From contig CAJINV010000002.1 of assembly GCA_905178155.1 (NCBI GenBank), positions 496,376-560,375 on the forward strand: 64,000 nt of DNA, in the 5' to 3' direction. Origin of the DNA: Amoebophrya sp. A120 (taxonomy: Eukaryota > Sar > Dinophyceae > Syndiniales > Amoebophryaceae). The notes below the pieces were generated by a model. That model saw only the letters and a list, made by a program, of their open reading frames with translations, was not told the DNA's origin and searched no databases. Shown here one piece after another: positions 53,501-63,367 of the stretch. Each line of letters opens with the position of its first letter. Within the stretch, counting starts at the first letter, position 1. A program made the position numbers and the translations under genes.

Positions 53501-55073
53501 CTCGACCTGAGTTGTGTTCGTGTGATTATGTTGGGTGCTTATGGTTTCCTCGCTGTAGAAGTCCTCGTGCGCGTGGGCGGGTCTCCTCCCCACAGACCCT
53601 GCCCGAGGTAACCGGCGGAAGAATAGACCTCGATCAAGAAAGTTCTGCCGGCGGCAGCAGTTGCGATTTCCCGGCGGAAAAATGTAAGAAAAACCAGGAA
53701 TCCCCTTTCCGCCAGACTCTGCCTAAAGTCGGCGGGAAAATAGGCCTCGGTCAAAATAAAAGTTTCGGACAGACCATTGCCATACTTGATACCATGCGGG
53801 GAAAAGTTAACCAGCACAGTACAATTTACCGGATAAGTATCGATTTTTGTTCGTCAAGGTCGATACCATGCCGCATGACTTTATTCGCGATGCTGTCATT
53901 GCTCGTTGCACATACCGCTTATCATGCCATACGGATTAATGTTATGCACACTGCTGTCATGTTGATAGACGATGCTGAGGCTGCAAGATGAAAACAACGA
54001 GTCGACGTACCTCCAATTTATGTTTTGCTTCGCGCTCCCATAGGTCCTTTATCCTTTCGCAGTTCAGTTTCAAAGTTTCCTTTTCGCGTAAAACTCCCTC
54101 GTATTTGTCCTTCTGGAGCAAAATCATGGTTTCCTTCTCCTGAATCTTGTTTTTCAACACTTCAATTTCGTCCTTTTCCGTTTTTCTGCAATTCTGAATT
54201 TTTTTCAGCGATTTTTCCAATTCTTCTATCTTCTCTATGGCGTCCTCAAATCCACTACATTCTCAACTGTTTTTACATGAATTTATTGTGACGCAAGAGC
54301 AGCAACAGTGAAAGGCGCAAGCTTGCAGCTCTCGCATCACAAATTTTGCACAGATTTCGACGCTGGTTCTTTAGCCCTTAGAGAGTATGTCAACATGCGA
54401 AGTAGCAGCTTGATCGTGTCGACGTTGATGGAAGTTTTGCATGGCAAATTCATGTAAAAACAGTGGAGAATGTTACACTTGAGAACCCCATATTTTCCCG
54501 CTGTTTCCGCTCCTGTTCCTCGAAACTAGTCCTATCGGATTCCAGTTCCTGATGTAATTCAAAGAGCTGGTCTTCCAAATCCAAACGCTTTCTCGTCTGG
54601 TCCGAGGACAAGTCCTTCCAGTGCTGAATTTCGGAATTCAAATCGGCGAAGTTGTCCAGCTTCGAGGTCAAGAGGCCAAGCTGCTTCAGTTGGTTCTCTT
54701 GCTGGGCGTGGGAGGCTGTTGTAGTGGTTATGGGTTTGTAAGTTACGAATTCATTGTTCTTGTTTCTTCATCATCATCACAAAAGGAATTCGACGCGGTA
54801 CGGATTGCATGACAAATAAAGTCAAAATCAAGTGAGTGTCGTAGCAACATTCAGTACCTTTCTCCTTCTCCGTTAACTTCTCCACTTCCCCTTCCAGTAC
54901 CTGTTTCTCCTCCAAATTCCTCCTCACAACCTCCGCTTTTTCCTCATCACACCGCTCCTTCTCCTCGTAACAGCTCCCGAGTTTCTGTTCGTACTCAAAC
55001 ACCACCTTTTCTAGCAGATCCGTCCGCTGCTCCTGGGATTCCAGTTGCTGCCTCAACTCCGGTAGGAGTTGCA
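50508..55073 (-). CDS. Coiled-coil protein with C-terminal GAS2-like domain, 5' truncated
   Basis: Probably a microtubule-associated cytoskeletal protein. Exons 5' to 3': 54858-55073, 54493-54715, 54011-54235, 53105-53506, 52768-52821, 52337-52515, 52037-52091, a micro-exon 51885-51891, 51494-51560, 51109-51229, 50879-50951, 50508-50636, about 565 residues. The first 420 or so are almost continuous heptad-rich coiled coil (ELRQQLESQEQRTDLLEKVV; LKKKLHLKQSKQDLQRLIEE). The C-terminus contains GCYLFGTKQVQIRL followed by VFRIGGGFLSFEKFLEQY, which matches the GAS2/GAR microtubule-binding pattern (Y-x-FG..., VxRxGGG, then a short helix), and ends in a Gly-rich tail. Introns are ten introners (one truncated, at the 5' end) plus two ordinary introns (53507-54010 GTACGT...CAG; 54716-54857 GTACTG...CAG). 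The 5' part is missing: the first exon abuts an introner cut at about 55324. An in-frame ATG formed at that junction (55071-55073) could serve as start. Confidence 0.6.
50637..50878. mobile_element. Introner, family E
   Basis: 242 bp, TATGGGGTTCTCAAGCG left, GAGAATGCCATA right. TSD CCGCA/CCGCC (4 of 5). It splits the GAS2-like GGG motif; removal gives VFRIGGGFLSFEKF. Confidence 0.86.
50952..51108. mobile_element. Introner, family B
   Basis: 157 bp, TATGCAATGC left, GCAATTCATA right. TSD ATAGC is exact. Removal joins VSNGC to YLFGTKQ. Confidence 0.88.
51230..51493. mobile_element. Introner, family D
   Basis: 264 bp, TATCCTGTGGAAAAACGTCC left, GACGTTTTTACGTAGGATA right. TSD CCTGA is exact. 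Removal joins MARIQ to ELSSKYIP. Confidence 0.88.
51561..51884. mobile_element. Introner, family A-like, degenerate
   Basis: 324 bp, TATGCAGTGG left, GCATTTGATA right. TSD AGAAC/AGCAC (4 of 5). It is separated from the next introner (51892) by 7 bp only. Confidence 0.75.
51885..51891 (-). other. Micro-exon between two introners
   Basis: Seven bases (AGGTGCT on the minus strand), most of which are TSD copies of the two flanking introners. Removing both elements with one TSD copy each restores KKVLIEKQLLER in the coiled coil. Confidence 0.6.
51892..52036. mobile_element. Introner, family B
   Basis: 145 bp, TATGAATTGC left, GCACAGGATA right. TSD CACCT/CGCCT (4 of 5). It lies next to the 7-bp micro-exon. 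Confidence 0.85.
52092..52336. mobile_element. Introner, family H
   Basis: 245 bp, TATGAGAGTGCAGAAGTCC left, GGAGTTGTGCACGTTCATA right. TSD TTCTG/TTGTG (4 of 5). Removal joins LQVLST to TNQFRFVV. Second copy of the TIR type seen at 3473. Confidence 0.85.
52516..52767. mobile_element. Introner, family A, subfamily shared with 28204
   Basis: 252 bp, TATCAAATGC left, GCATTTGATA right. TSD CCAAA/TCAAA (4 of 5). The interior is very similar to the element at 28204 (shared word CATGCACGTTACCCAAGAGC). Confidence 0.87.
52822..53104. mobile_element. Introner, family D
   Basis: 283 bp, TATGGTGAGCAAAAACGTCC left, ACGTTTTTACAAATGATA right. TSD CGCAC is exact. Removal joins ENQKRA to EALITLAE. Confidence 0.88.
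53507..54010 (-). other. Ordinary spliceosomal intron (504 bp) with internal duplication
   Basis: Bounded by GTACGT and ...AACTCAG on the minus strand; joining keeps the coiled-coil frame (KHKLE to VEQRWV). It holds two diverged copies, about 120 bp apart, of a GC-rich segment starting near 53595 and 53715. It has no introner ends. Confidence 0.65.
54236..54492. mobile_element. Introner, family E
   Basis: 257 bp, TATGGCGTCCTCAAAT left, CTTGAGAACCCCATA right. TSD TTCTC/TTTTC (4 of 5). Removal joins RKQRE to KIEELEKS. Confidence 0.86.
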
Positions 55074-55324
55074 TATCAAATGCAAAAATGTCTGGGTCTG
55101 GAAGATTCTGATACTTGTGATGCACGTTTTGCATGAGCCGTGATGTCTGTGATGCATGCCCCAGCATCACAGATGTTTTAAGGGCATCTTGATGCCTATT
55201 CCGCATTAGAAATGCCCTCCCCGCGTAGCAAAAATCGCATCCCCTTTGCTGCTCACGCAATACAGATTTTTTTGGAATCCGAATGCAGCATCACAAGTTG
55301 CATTCTTCCAGACCCAGACATTTT
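55074..55324. mobile_element. Introner, family A, right end truncated
   Basis: About 251 bp. The left end TATCAAATGC is intact with flank TTGCA. The right TIR stops inside CAGACATTTT and runs straight into unrelated sequence; no ATA end or TTGCA repeat follows. It marks a breakpoint. Confidence 0.8.
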
Positions 55325-55966
55325 ATGGCGGCGTCTGAGTGATTACTGTGTTATCGATTCAAAAATTCCCATTTCAATTTAAAAACAACTCTTATCCCGA
55401 GCTGTATCCATCTCTTCGTCGCGGGTCTGCAGGGTGGTTGCCGTCGCGGTTCCGGTGGTGCGTCAACATCCGGGCTTCAATTTATGCATATGAAAAACGT
55501 TCCAATTTGAGCTAGCTAGATAAGGTAGTCTAGAGGGTGTTTAAATAGGGTATGAAGTAAGCATGTAAATGAGGGTATATATGGGTGCCAATAGCGCCAC
55601 TTGTAAGGTATCCTGCCACGCCTGTTGCCGCTGGTGCCCCGTCACGTAGCGCGAGCGGTGGCTGCTCACGAAGTAGCACCTGAAGGTATTGAAAATGAGG
55701 CAGTTTTGTACTCAAATCGGTTGCTTTCTATATGGGGTTGCCAAGAGAGGTCTCGAATCTAGATCGGTATTGCCTTACGAAATGGGTCCAATACAGTGGA
55801 CCAGATAGGGCAGTAGCAGCCACGGCAGTTGGGCAGAGCAGCCCTAGCCCCTAAATACGACCACTATTGTGACCATCATTTACAGGGCCCTAGAAAGAAC
55901 CCAAAGAAACCCCGCCTTGCCTTAGATAGTGTGTAGCTGTAGGCACGTGGTTATTGGTCCCCCTTT
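55325..55966. other. Junction region, no gene seen
   Basis: 642 bp between the truncated introner and the ATG at 55967. No open frame supported and no introner. The sequence character changes here. It may hold the promoter of the plus-strand gene. Confidence 0.4.
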
Positions 55967-57010
55967 ATGGGAGATATCCCCAAAGACATAGAAGCACGGG
56001 GCAAGGTACAAGCCGAGGAGCTTCTCGCGACCCAATTCCAAGTAGTTTGGATCGCGGAGACTAGTGCTGACGTAGCTATTAAGCCTAAGAAAGGACACAA
56101 AAAAGTTGACCGCTATTTGAGGGTCCAGCTTAAAAGCAATGAGGAAAGCATGGGAAGCTGGTGCACTTCTATGCAGACACGGCTGGAAAAAAACGCACAA
56201 AAGTACCATGATATGGTGCTACTCTGCCTGTCTTCCAACATGCCGGGAGAGGCCTTGGTGCTTGAAATACACCAAGCTAGGCCCATCCCGCCAGGCAGTT
56301 TTAGACCTGAAAAATGGATACCGCAAGCGGACGCCTTAAAGCGGTTGATGGCATGGCACCACCAAGGCAGAGGCAGCACCCTCGATGAGGCTACGCGCGC
56401 ATCCATCTGCAACGAAGGCCGCCTGGTAGAATATGAAACCAGGAAGGCCTTCGCAAAGAAAATCCAAGGGTCAAAAGTGTCCCTCAAAACAGTAGGAGTG
56501 CGCGAGTATAGTGCGATAGACTATCACTTCCAAGTCAAGGGCCTAAAGAAAACCGTGCGCGCGCAGGAGAAGGTTCTGAAGGTCAAAAAGAAGAACGGCA
56601 AGGTCATGGGGTTTACCACCAATATGACGAGGTAAGCGCATGCAATTACCGATCTAAATTCGTGCTCTCTCTACTTGCGCCTTTGTCATGTTTCCTCTTT
56701 CGATGACATGTGGAACAGCATCTAAAAGTGATAAATTAGCACCCATTCACTCCCACTTCCAATCTCTGCTCCACTTCAACAGGTCCTGCGGAACTCCATA
56801 TCACCAGACCGATGCCGATGCACTAGTGCTGCAGCTGCGCCGTTACAAGGACGACTGCAATGACCTTTACGGTACGACTATCGTGTCGTTTGCGGAGCTA
56901 GCAGAGCATGGATACGTTGTCCCGACAGGCTCAGAGTCATCGTATTTGTTATTCTGTTTTGATTCTTCTCTGCAGATGCCCAGTGGAAATCTATCTCACA
57001 TAGTCTGTAA
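55967..57010 (+). CDS. Putative PD-(D/E)XK-like protein with two ordinary introns
   Basis: Exons 55967-56631, 56783-56871 and 56976-57010 give a 262-residue protein ending at TAA 57008-57010. Introns are canonical (GTAAGC...CAG, 151 bp; GTACGA...CAG, 104 bp) and keep the frame (NMTR to SCGTPYHQ, then NDLY to DAQWK). The N-terminal part has AEELLATQFQVVWI, then SADVAIKP and DRYLRVQLKS. A short acidic position followed about 15-20 residues later by a strand with Q-x-K is the arrangement of a PD-(D/E)XK nuclease core with Q in place of E. The C-terminal half is very basic (KKTVRAQEKVLKVKKKNGK), as in DNA-binding proteins. Fold assignment is inference; gene structure is firmer. It lacks introners, unlike the genes to its left. 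Confidence 0.55.
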
Positions 57011-57828
57011 AAATCAATGTGTTTTAGTAGTGATTTCGAAGCGGATAGTTGGGCTGTTATAAACTCAAAGTTGGCAGCTTTAGATGTGGGACCTGTTACA
57101 AGTGGAGTCGATTTACGATGCTGTAGCATTAACTATTATCGATGCGAAATAACGTATGTCAATTTTTTTTCAGGTCTTCTCACGACGTATGCGGAACTTT
57201 GAACGTATATCCTGACCATCCGGACGTACCGAACCCACGGCCCCAGGAGTGGTGCGAAAAGTGCTTGCGGAAAACGAGCAGTGACAATTTTGCGAACAAT
57301 ATTGCAGCTTTGATCAAGGCGAAGGTATAGCAGGTAGTCTTTGGATTCTAATTCAATAATACCGATGTAAAATTTATGATTTGGAGACGATGATCGAGAA
57401 GCAGGAGGCCTACCATTCCCGACTAGTCTGCCAAAGAGTTTCATCGTTTCATGTTTCATGAACGTACCATGCTGTTTTTCTTCTTTCATCAAAGAAACAA
57501 ATATCATGTAGATCCTTTTATTATTCCATCTTAAATTTTAAATCTTGCCATGTAGTGCTGATTTCTATTTCGTTTTCTTTGCAGAAAAGAAACACAAAAA
57601 TCCTAGAATTCCATGTAGAATACGATATATTTTTTAATTTTTTTCGAAATGACTCTTGTGCTGGGCTCATCTAAACTCTGCATGAAGCAGAAACAACTTT
57701 CTAATGTTGTGTATAAAACTGTTATTTTTAACAAATAAAAATGAAACGATAATGATTTTGACAAAAGCCGAACTGTGCAAAGAAGTAAAGACTCGGAGTC
57801 TACTACTGCTGAGCAAAGTTCGGCGCGT
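57011..57828. other. Intergenic, no gene seen
   Basis: AT-rich (57540-57760 especially). It contains an AG/GT-like fragment near 57175 but no frame I can support. Probably converging 3' flanks of a plus- and a minus-strand gene. Confidence 0.4.
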
Positions 57829-58086
57829 TCACATCACGTTCGACAAAACGGGCATCTTCACGACCTTGATGGTGAGTTCCTCGATGGGCACCGACAGCTC
57901 CTCGTTAATCTTGTTGAAAAACTGTTCGGTGATCTTTTTCGGGCAGCCACCGATGGTCCACATGCAGGTGATGGTCTGGGCAACATTCTTGGCCTTGTGG
58001 TCATCACACCAGGACAACTTCAGCTTCTCGGTGTTGGTCCGGTTGCAGCGGAAGCAGCGGATCTCGCACAAGTTCTTGTTCTTTAA
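57829..58086 (-). CDS. Cys-rich protein, terminal exon
   Basis: Not recognised. An open exon ending at TGA 57829-57831, with a plausible acceptor (TTTGTAG) at about 58093 on the minus strand. The product has paired cysteines (CEIRCFRC, later WCDDH and CMWTIGGC), suggesting one or two small metal sites, followed by a helix (ITEQFFNKINEELSVP) and a basic strand. An upstream exon ending in KKAQVIG before a GTAGGTAAGT donor near 58250 would join in phase, but I could not find its start codon. Confidence 0.4.
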   Translation of the reverse strand, partial: LKNKNLCEIRCFRCNRTNTEKLKLSWCDDHKAKNVAQTITCMWTIGGCPKKITEQFFNKINEELSVPIEELTIKVVKMPVLSNVM

Positions 58087-60858
58087 CTACAAAGTAGGTG
58101 GGCGCTAATTTGTATTCTCAAGCATTTCAAACGAAATTCAAAAACTTGGAAATTTCAAAATTTCATACACGACTTGTCGTGTCGTTGTCTCATCAAACAA
58201 GAAAAAACAGCAGACAGACGATGTATGTATACGGGTCCCGCAGCGCTTCGTTACTTACCTACCCCGATCACTTGAGCTTTCTTCACCGGTGCCACATGTC
58301 AAACACGAAGAGCCCCCAAAATCCGTAGCGACGCGTAGCTGCGCACTTCTGCTCTCCCGTCTGTTTCCCTGGATCACAAAAAAACACCGAGGTACCGGGC
58401 AACGACCCCAAAACCGCAACTCCCGGGCAATCGGTTCTCGAGCACTCAAACCGGGACAGAGCACGAACATCGTCAACCACTGGTGGGGCGAGATGCCCTG
58501 CTGCATTCCTGCTGTTGTCCGTTTTCGTTCGCCTTCGCCAAAACCAAATAGAGTTCTAATTCAGAAAAGGTTTGTGAGATCGCTTTCAAACCATCTGTGT
58601 GCTACTATAAAAAACGGCTCGCAACCTCGGTAAAATCTAATGAATAGCGTTTATCGTCGCCTCCTGCTACCACGAGGAAGTAAACCGAGAGCCGACGAAA
58701 CCGCGCGAGTCTATAGAGCAAAGTGAGCCTGAAAGTAATCGAAAAATCACAAAGACCCAGAAAATGGGGCATATATAAAGTTCAGTTCCCGACGACCACA
58801 CACATTTCGGTGAGAGGATAAAACGTAAGCAAGCACTCTGTGGTGCTGGCTAGGGTTCTTTCTAGGTGAGGACACAGAGGCGCTATTAAATAAATTGCAG
58901 CTGTTGTTCGAATGCGTTTTTCGATATATCTTACTTGCGGTTGGAACAAAAATAGACCAGAAAACTTCAGAGGAGAGTCGCAGCGCTCAGTTGTTTTATT
59001 TTGGAATTTCTATCAAGTGATCAAATTGGGAGTTCTAACAAAGTAGCGACCAAGCCGACGCGAGACTTTCAGTCCTCCTATAACCGCGAAACAATGGCCA
59101 CAGGAGGGCCGGACTCACTCGGAGGCGCATGCGATTTCAGGATCGCTATAAAATATTTCTCGTTTTATTTCCGGCAATGTAGCTGGTGAAAATAGAGACG
59201 GGCTTTGGCGAATGTAACGGCGAAAACGATTGTATCGTCAACGTTGTAGTCGTGTTATCTGTGGCGAAACACGGACCGGGCTAGGACCGACGACCAAAAC
59301 GAAGACCATTTTTATTTTGAAATAAAATAAGAGCGAATAAAAATACTAAGTTCTGGAAGAGTGAATTTCTAGAGACAATTGAAGAAAAGAATACGCTGGC
59401 ACTAAAGAAATAAACCCTGATGGGTTACAGCAGCCTCGCTATCGACCGAGGCCAGCAGCGAAGTCACATATAGCCCGGACCTAAAATCTGCGCTTTTTTC
59501 AGACAAGCGGCTACGGGGCACGAGGGCACCAGCGCGTTCCTGTTTGTATCCAGATTGAAAATTCATCCAACCATCACGACACAGGCATAGTGCGGATATT
59601 CTTACTTCCTATTTATCATTCAAACTCGACGACGCTGGTACTGAGAGAAGCTCGTGTTGCGCGCTCGGGTTTCATAAAATACTAACCACTAGCATAATAC
59701 GTTCGGTGCGTCCACTGGATGAGCAGCTCGAAAGCCGGCCCATCCACGACGACCAGACGCCGCCGTTTTAGATGGCAACTAGTACTCAACTAGGTTATAC
59801 TCAGAACGACAAGCAATCTATCACAACAAAAACAGATCGAAAAGAATCAAGAAAAGTCCGCGCAGTCGGTGCAGGAGTGAGTGACTGATCATTAGCTATG
59901 GGGGTAGAGGACGACTGCGGCAAGTCTGACGCCCTGTAGTTCCAGCGAAACAGCCCGAAAGGCTGCTCCGCTAGACAGGAAAATAAAATCTCTCTCCATT
60001 TCGCTACGACAGACAGAAACTTAGACAGGTCAAGTTTTAGATTAGGTTTGTGAGTACTTGGCTTCAAAATAGTAGCGACGCACCGCGATGCTTCAGGCTA
60101 ACTCTCGCAGAGAATAATGCTGAGTGGCCCATCAGAATAGGATGGCGGAAGTGGCCGGGAAAATCGAGCAAGTTCAGTCTGGAGTCGCTAATTTCTGAGG
60201 TTGGAACTTTCTGAAAGTGAAATAGGTAGAGCTGGCTGGGTGAAATAGCAAAAATACAGAAAAATAAATATCGTACGGGCCATCTCATCTACAGTTCTCA
60301 AGATTCATTTTATCGAGCCCCGAGGGACATCCATGCTGGGTGGTAGTTTGTGGAGAAGTCGATAACCTGGCGACGCAGCGGTAGCTGTCGACCCCTCTTG
60401 CACCAGATTCCTACCCGTCGTTATCTTTTCTATAGCAAACCTCGGCATCGTATCGCGACAAATTGAAACAAGATGCTGACTGCTCGTGGGTTCTAAGTCT
60501 TGCCGGAGCAAGGTTCTCAGGCCCGTTGGCAGCTTCGATCGCAATATCAACGAAGAAAAAAACGGCAAGATTGCGACACTTGTCAAAGCTGTCGTCTTTA
60601 TTCTCGAAGTAAACGGCTAAAGTTCTGTCACTTGGGCATCATGCGAGCAGTGTAACTCTCGTTTGCAAAATCAGTAGTCGTGATTAATTGACAACCGATC
60701 GTCACCGAGAAGACGCAATAGCTGCTGGCTATTTTACTTCCAAAGATGTTCATTTTCCAAAATTAACTGAAACACAACGGCAGATGTACAACAAAATCAG
60801 CTCTAGAAAAGTCTTTAAATCTGCAGATCTAACTCTGCACCATGAACGAGCAACGTTC
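58087..60858. other. Mostly unassigned region
   Basis: About 2.8 kb. The first 500 bp may hold the upstream exon of the Cys-rich gene. The rest has only short frames without protein-like composition on either strand, no introner and no RNA gene I recognise. Confidence 0.4.
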
Positions 60859-63367
60859 TTACAGCTTCTTGCCCTTCTTCAGGACCTCCTTGTTCCCCGC
60901 GAGGCGGCCACCCGCGACCCCGGCGTTCTGGGCGGCATTGTTCCCGTTTCCACCACCGTTCGCGTTCAGCTGCGCGGCGGCAGCACGCTTGGTCGCCTTG
61001 TCCAACGCCTCCGTGTACTGGTTCGCGGCCTTTCGCTGCGTCTCGCGCAACCAGGTGCACCCGGGGTTCAGCTTGCAGACCTCGCACTCGTCCAGCAGGA
61101 ACATGATCTTGTTCGCCTTCCACTCCTTGCGGAACTTCTCCAGCTCGTCCACCTTCACCGTCACGGACTTGTTGTAGTCCGTGGCCTTCTGCATGATAGC
61201 GGCGAGATCCACCTGCAAAATCTTCTTCTGGTACAATTCCACCATGGCCCCGAGATGCTGCATCGCCGCGTGGTGATCTTTGCGCAACACGTCCACTGCG
61301 GATTTCAAAAGCGCCTGGAGGTTGGTGAGGGAGGAGACGGTGAACGTCGGCCCCATGCACAGGATGACTTTCGCGTGGGCTCCGATGTACGAGCCGACGA
61401 CACCACTTGCAGCCTTCACAAAATCCAACGCCGCAACCGGGATGGCAACGCCGACCTGCGTCGTCATCAGGGTGTAAACATGGAGGGCGTATTTCTTCCA
61501 CTCCTCATTCATCCCCGCCAAAATCTCGTCAGAGAGGGCGACCTCCGAGACGGCCTTCTTCAGGTTGATGAAGTAGTTCTTGAACTCCATGTTCAGAATG
61601 TGGCGCGCCACGCCGTGTTTCGTGCTCGGCAGAAACTTCTTCGCAAAATCTTTGATCTCCTTCTCGATCCCATCGACGATTTTGTTCAGCGGCTGCGAGA
61701 TGAACGGCTTGATGCGGTTGATGCGCGCAGTGCGATCGCCCAACATGAACAGCGACATGATGGACTCGCCATCGTCGGAGACCGCCTGGAGGATTTCGGT
61801 AACCTTGAACGCGAACTTCTTCATCTTGTCCTTGGTTGCCAACGGCGGCAGCGCGCCGTTCTGCAGCGCGATGTTGCGCAGCAACTTGACATTTTCCGCA
61901 CGCTCATCGAACGTAACACCGTTGACCACGAACGGACGCAACTTCTTTAACAGTTTGGAGGTGACACACTTGGGGTCATCAGCGATGTACTGGTCGATTG
62001 TGGCCAAGAAATCCTCGCACGAGTCGTTCACCAACTTCACGTAGGTGGTGTCCAGCACCTTCTGGAGTTCCGGAAACTCGAGCAACCTGATGAGTAAGTA
62101 GTTCCAATTTGTCATGCGCGTCTGTGAAAAGCTCTGTGATTTGTCATGCGTTTTTGTCTATGATAATGGTAATTTTTTGTCAACATGAAGACCGATTATG
62201 CCAGGAGATACGCAACACAAAATAAAATAATTCTACACACTATACCAGGTCTTGATGCAATCCAACGTCTTGAACACGGGCTTCGGCACTTTTTTAACGG
62301 CGCCCACCTTCGCGACGTCCTGCAGCTCCCCTTCCTCCGCGGTTTCAAAATCAACCACCTGCTCCGTGCCGGTCCTGACGGAGCCGTCGGAGTTGTAGGA
62401 ACGCTTGCAGCGGCAAACCTCGATAATCTGCTTGAGGACCATCATGGCCAGCTCCTCGTGGTACTCCTTCAACGGAAATTCCGCTGCCTTGGATTCGAAC
62501 GAAGAGTGGATCTTGTACAAAACTGGCCAGGACTGGGAGTTCCCGATCAAGGTCTCCCCACGCTCGAGGACCAGGGTCATCGTCGTGCTGTCCCACTGCT
62601 CAGCCTCCTCGGCGTATGCGAAGCAAATCAATTTTTTTCAGTGTTGTATCTCATCTGTCTTGCGAGTTTCACTTTCGTTTTGTTTTGGCTACGAAGTCGC
62701 GCTGCAATAAAAGATCGGGAACGCAGGTCTTTTTTTTTCTGAATATGCAAGTATGGCGACCTGCCTTGTACGAAATCACGCAGCCCCCCAATGAATAGAA
62801 ACTACAACGCCTGAAATCTTTTTTTGCATGTCATAGCACACTGAGAATCTCGAACGCATTCAGCCAGGCACCACAGTTCAGCGCCTCCATCAACAAGGTC
62901 GCCTTCCGCACAAGTATGCAGGGGGTGAAAAAACAAAAGCACCTATACGAAAAATATGACAGCCGCCAACTCACATGTGAACACCGGCAGAGCATTACAA
63001 ATATAATCTGCATGACATAGAGCATAGAAATGTGGGCGATGTCATACTTCTCAATGTAGATGCTTTTCAAAAGACATCGCATACTTGACTCCGAGACGTC
63101 GGTGCCCAGAGCCCCGAACAGGTTTACGGCCTCACGCAGATTGCCCATGTCGGCGGACTCGTTGATCCAGTCCCGCTTGATATTGGACAAGTTGTACGAC
63201 TTCTTGCGCACAACCGCCCGCGCCTCCTGTTTCACATCCGTGTCGACTTTGTATCCCGGCAGCCCGCAGTCCAGAGCGAACTTGTCCGTGGTCGGGGTAG
63301 TGCCGTGGCGCTTCAGCTTGTTCTTCCCCCCGGCATTTCCAGTGCCGGCGTTGTTTCGCTTCGACAT
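60859..63367 (-). CDS. Large helical protein, unknown function
   Basis: Not recognised. ATG 63367; exons about 63030-63367, 62842-62914, about 62246-62597 and 60859-62086, roughly 660 residues, stop TAA at 60859. It begins with a basic tail (MSKRNNAGTGNAGGKNKLKR), then helical segments rich in conserved-looking residues (LREAVNLFGALGTDVSESSM; LLMEALNCGAWLNAFEIL), a charged middle (VLERGETLIGNSQSWPVLYK), and a long helical C-terminal half with a Cys pair (CEVCKLNPGC) and an Ala/Asn/Gly-rich tail. The intron 62087-62245 is ordinary (GTATAG...CAG; KTW to LLEF). The two upstream introns are bounded by TATG/GCATA words and may be old introners. No signal peptide; probably nuclear or cytosolic. Confidence 0.6.
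62915..63028. mobile_element. Possible degenerate introner
   Basis: Begins TATGCAGGGGG and ends AGAGCATA, contains GCATTACAAAT and GCATGAC words, and removal gives a good join (DIAHI to LVRKATLLMEAL). No TSD and poor TIRs, so only a candidate. Confidence 0.4.

Noticed and set aside
95-55324. Dispersed repeats considered as a CRISPR array
   Set aside because: The repeats are paired as inverted ends of separate elements with target duplications, not regularly spaced direct repeats with spacers.
58255-58506. Minus-strand frames upstream of the Cys-rich exon
   Set aside because: No frame joins in phase with a start codon; kept only as a possible upstream exon region.
60688-61950. A 420-codon plus-strand open frame
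   Set aside because: Antisense to the helical-protein gene at 60859-62086, whose minus-strand frame has far better protein composition and consistent exon joins.
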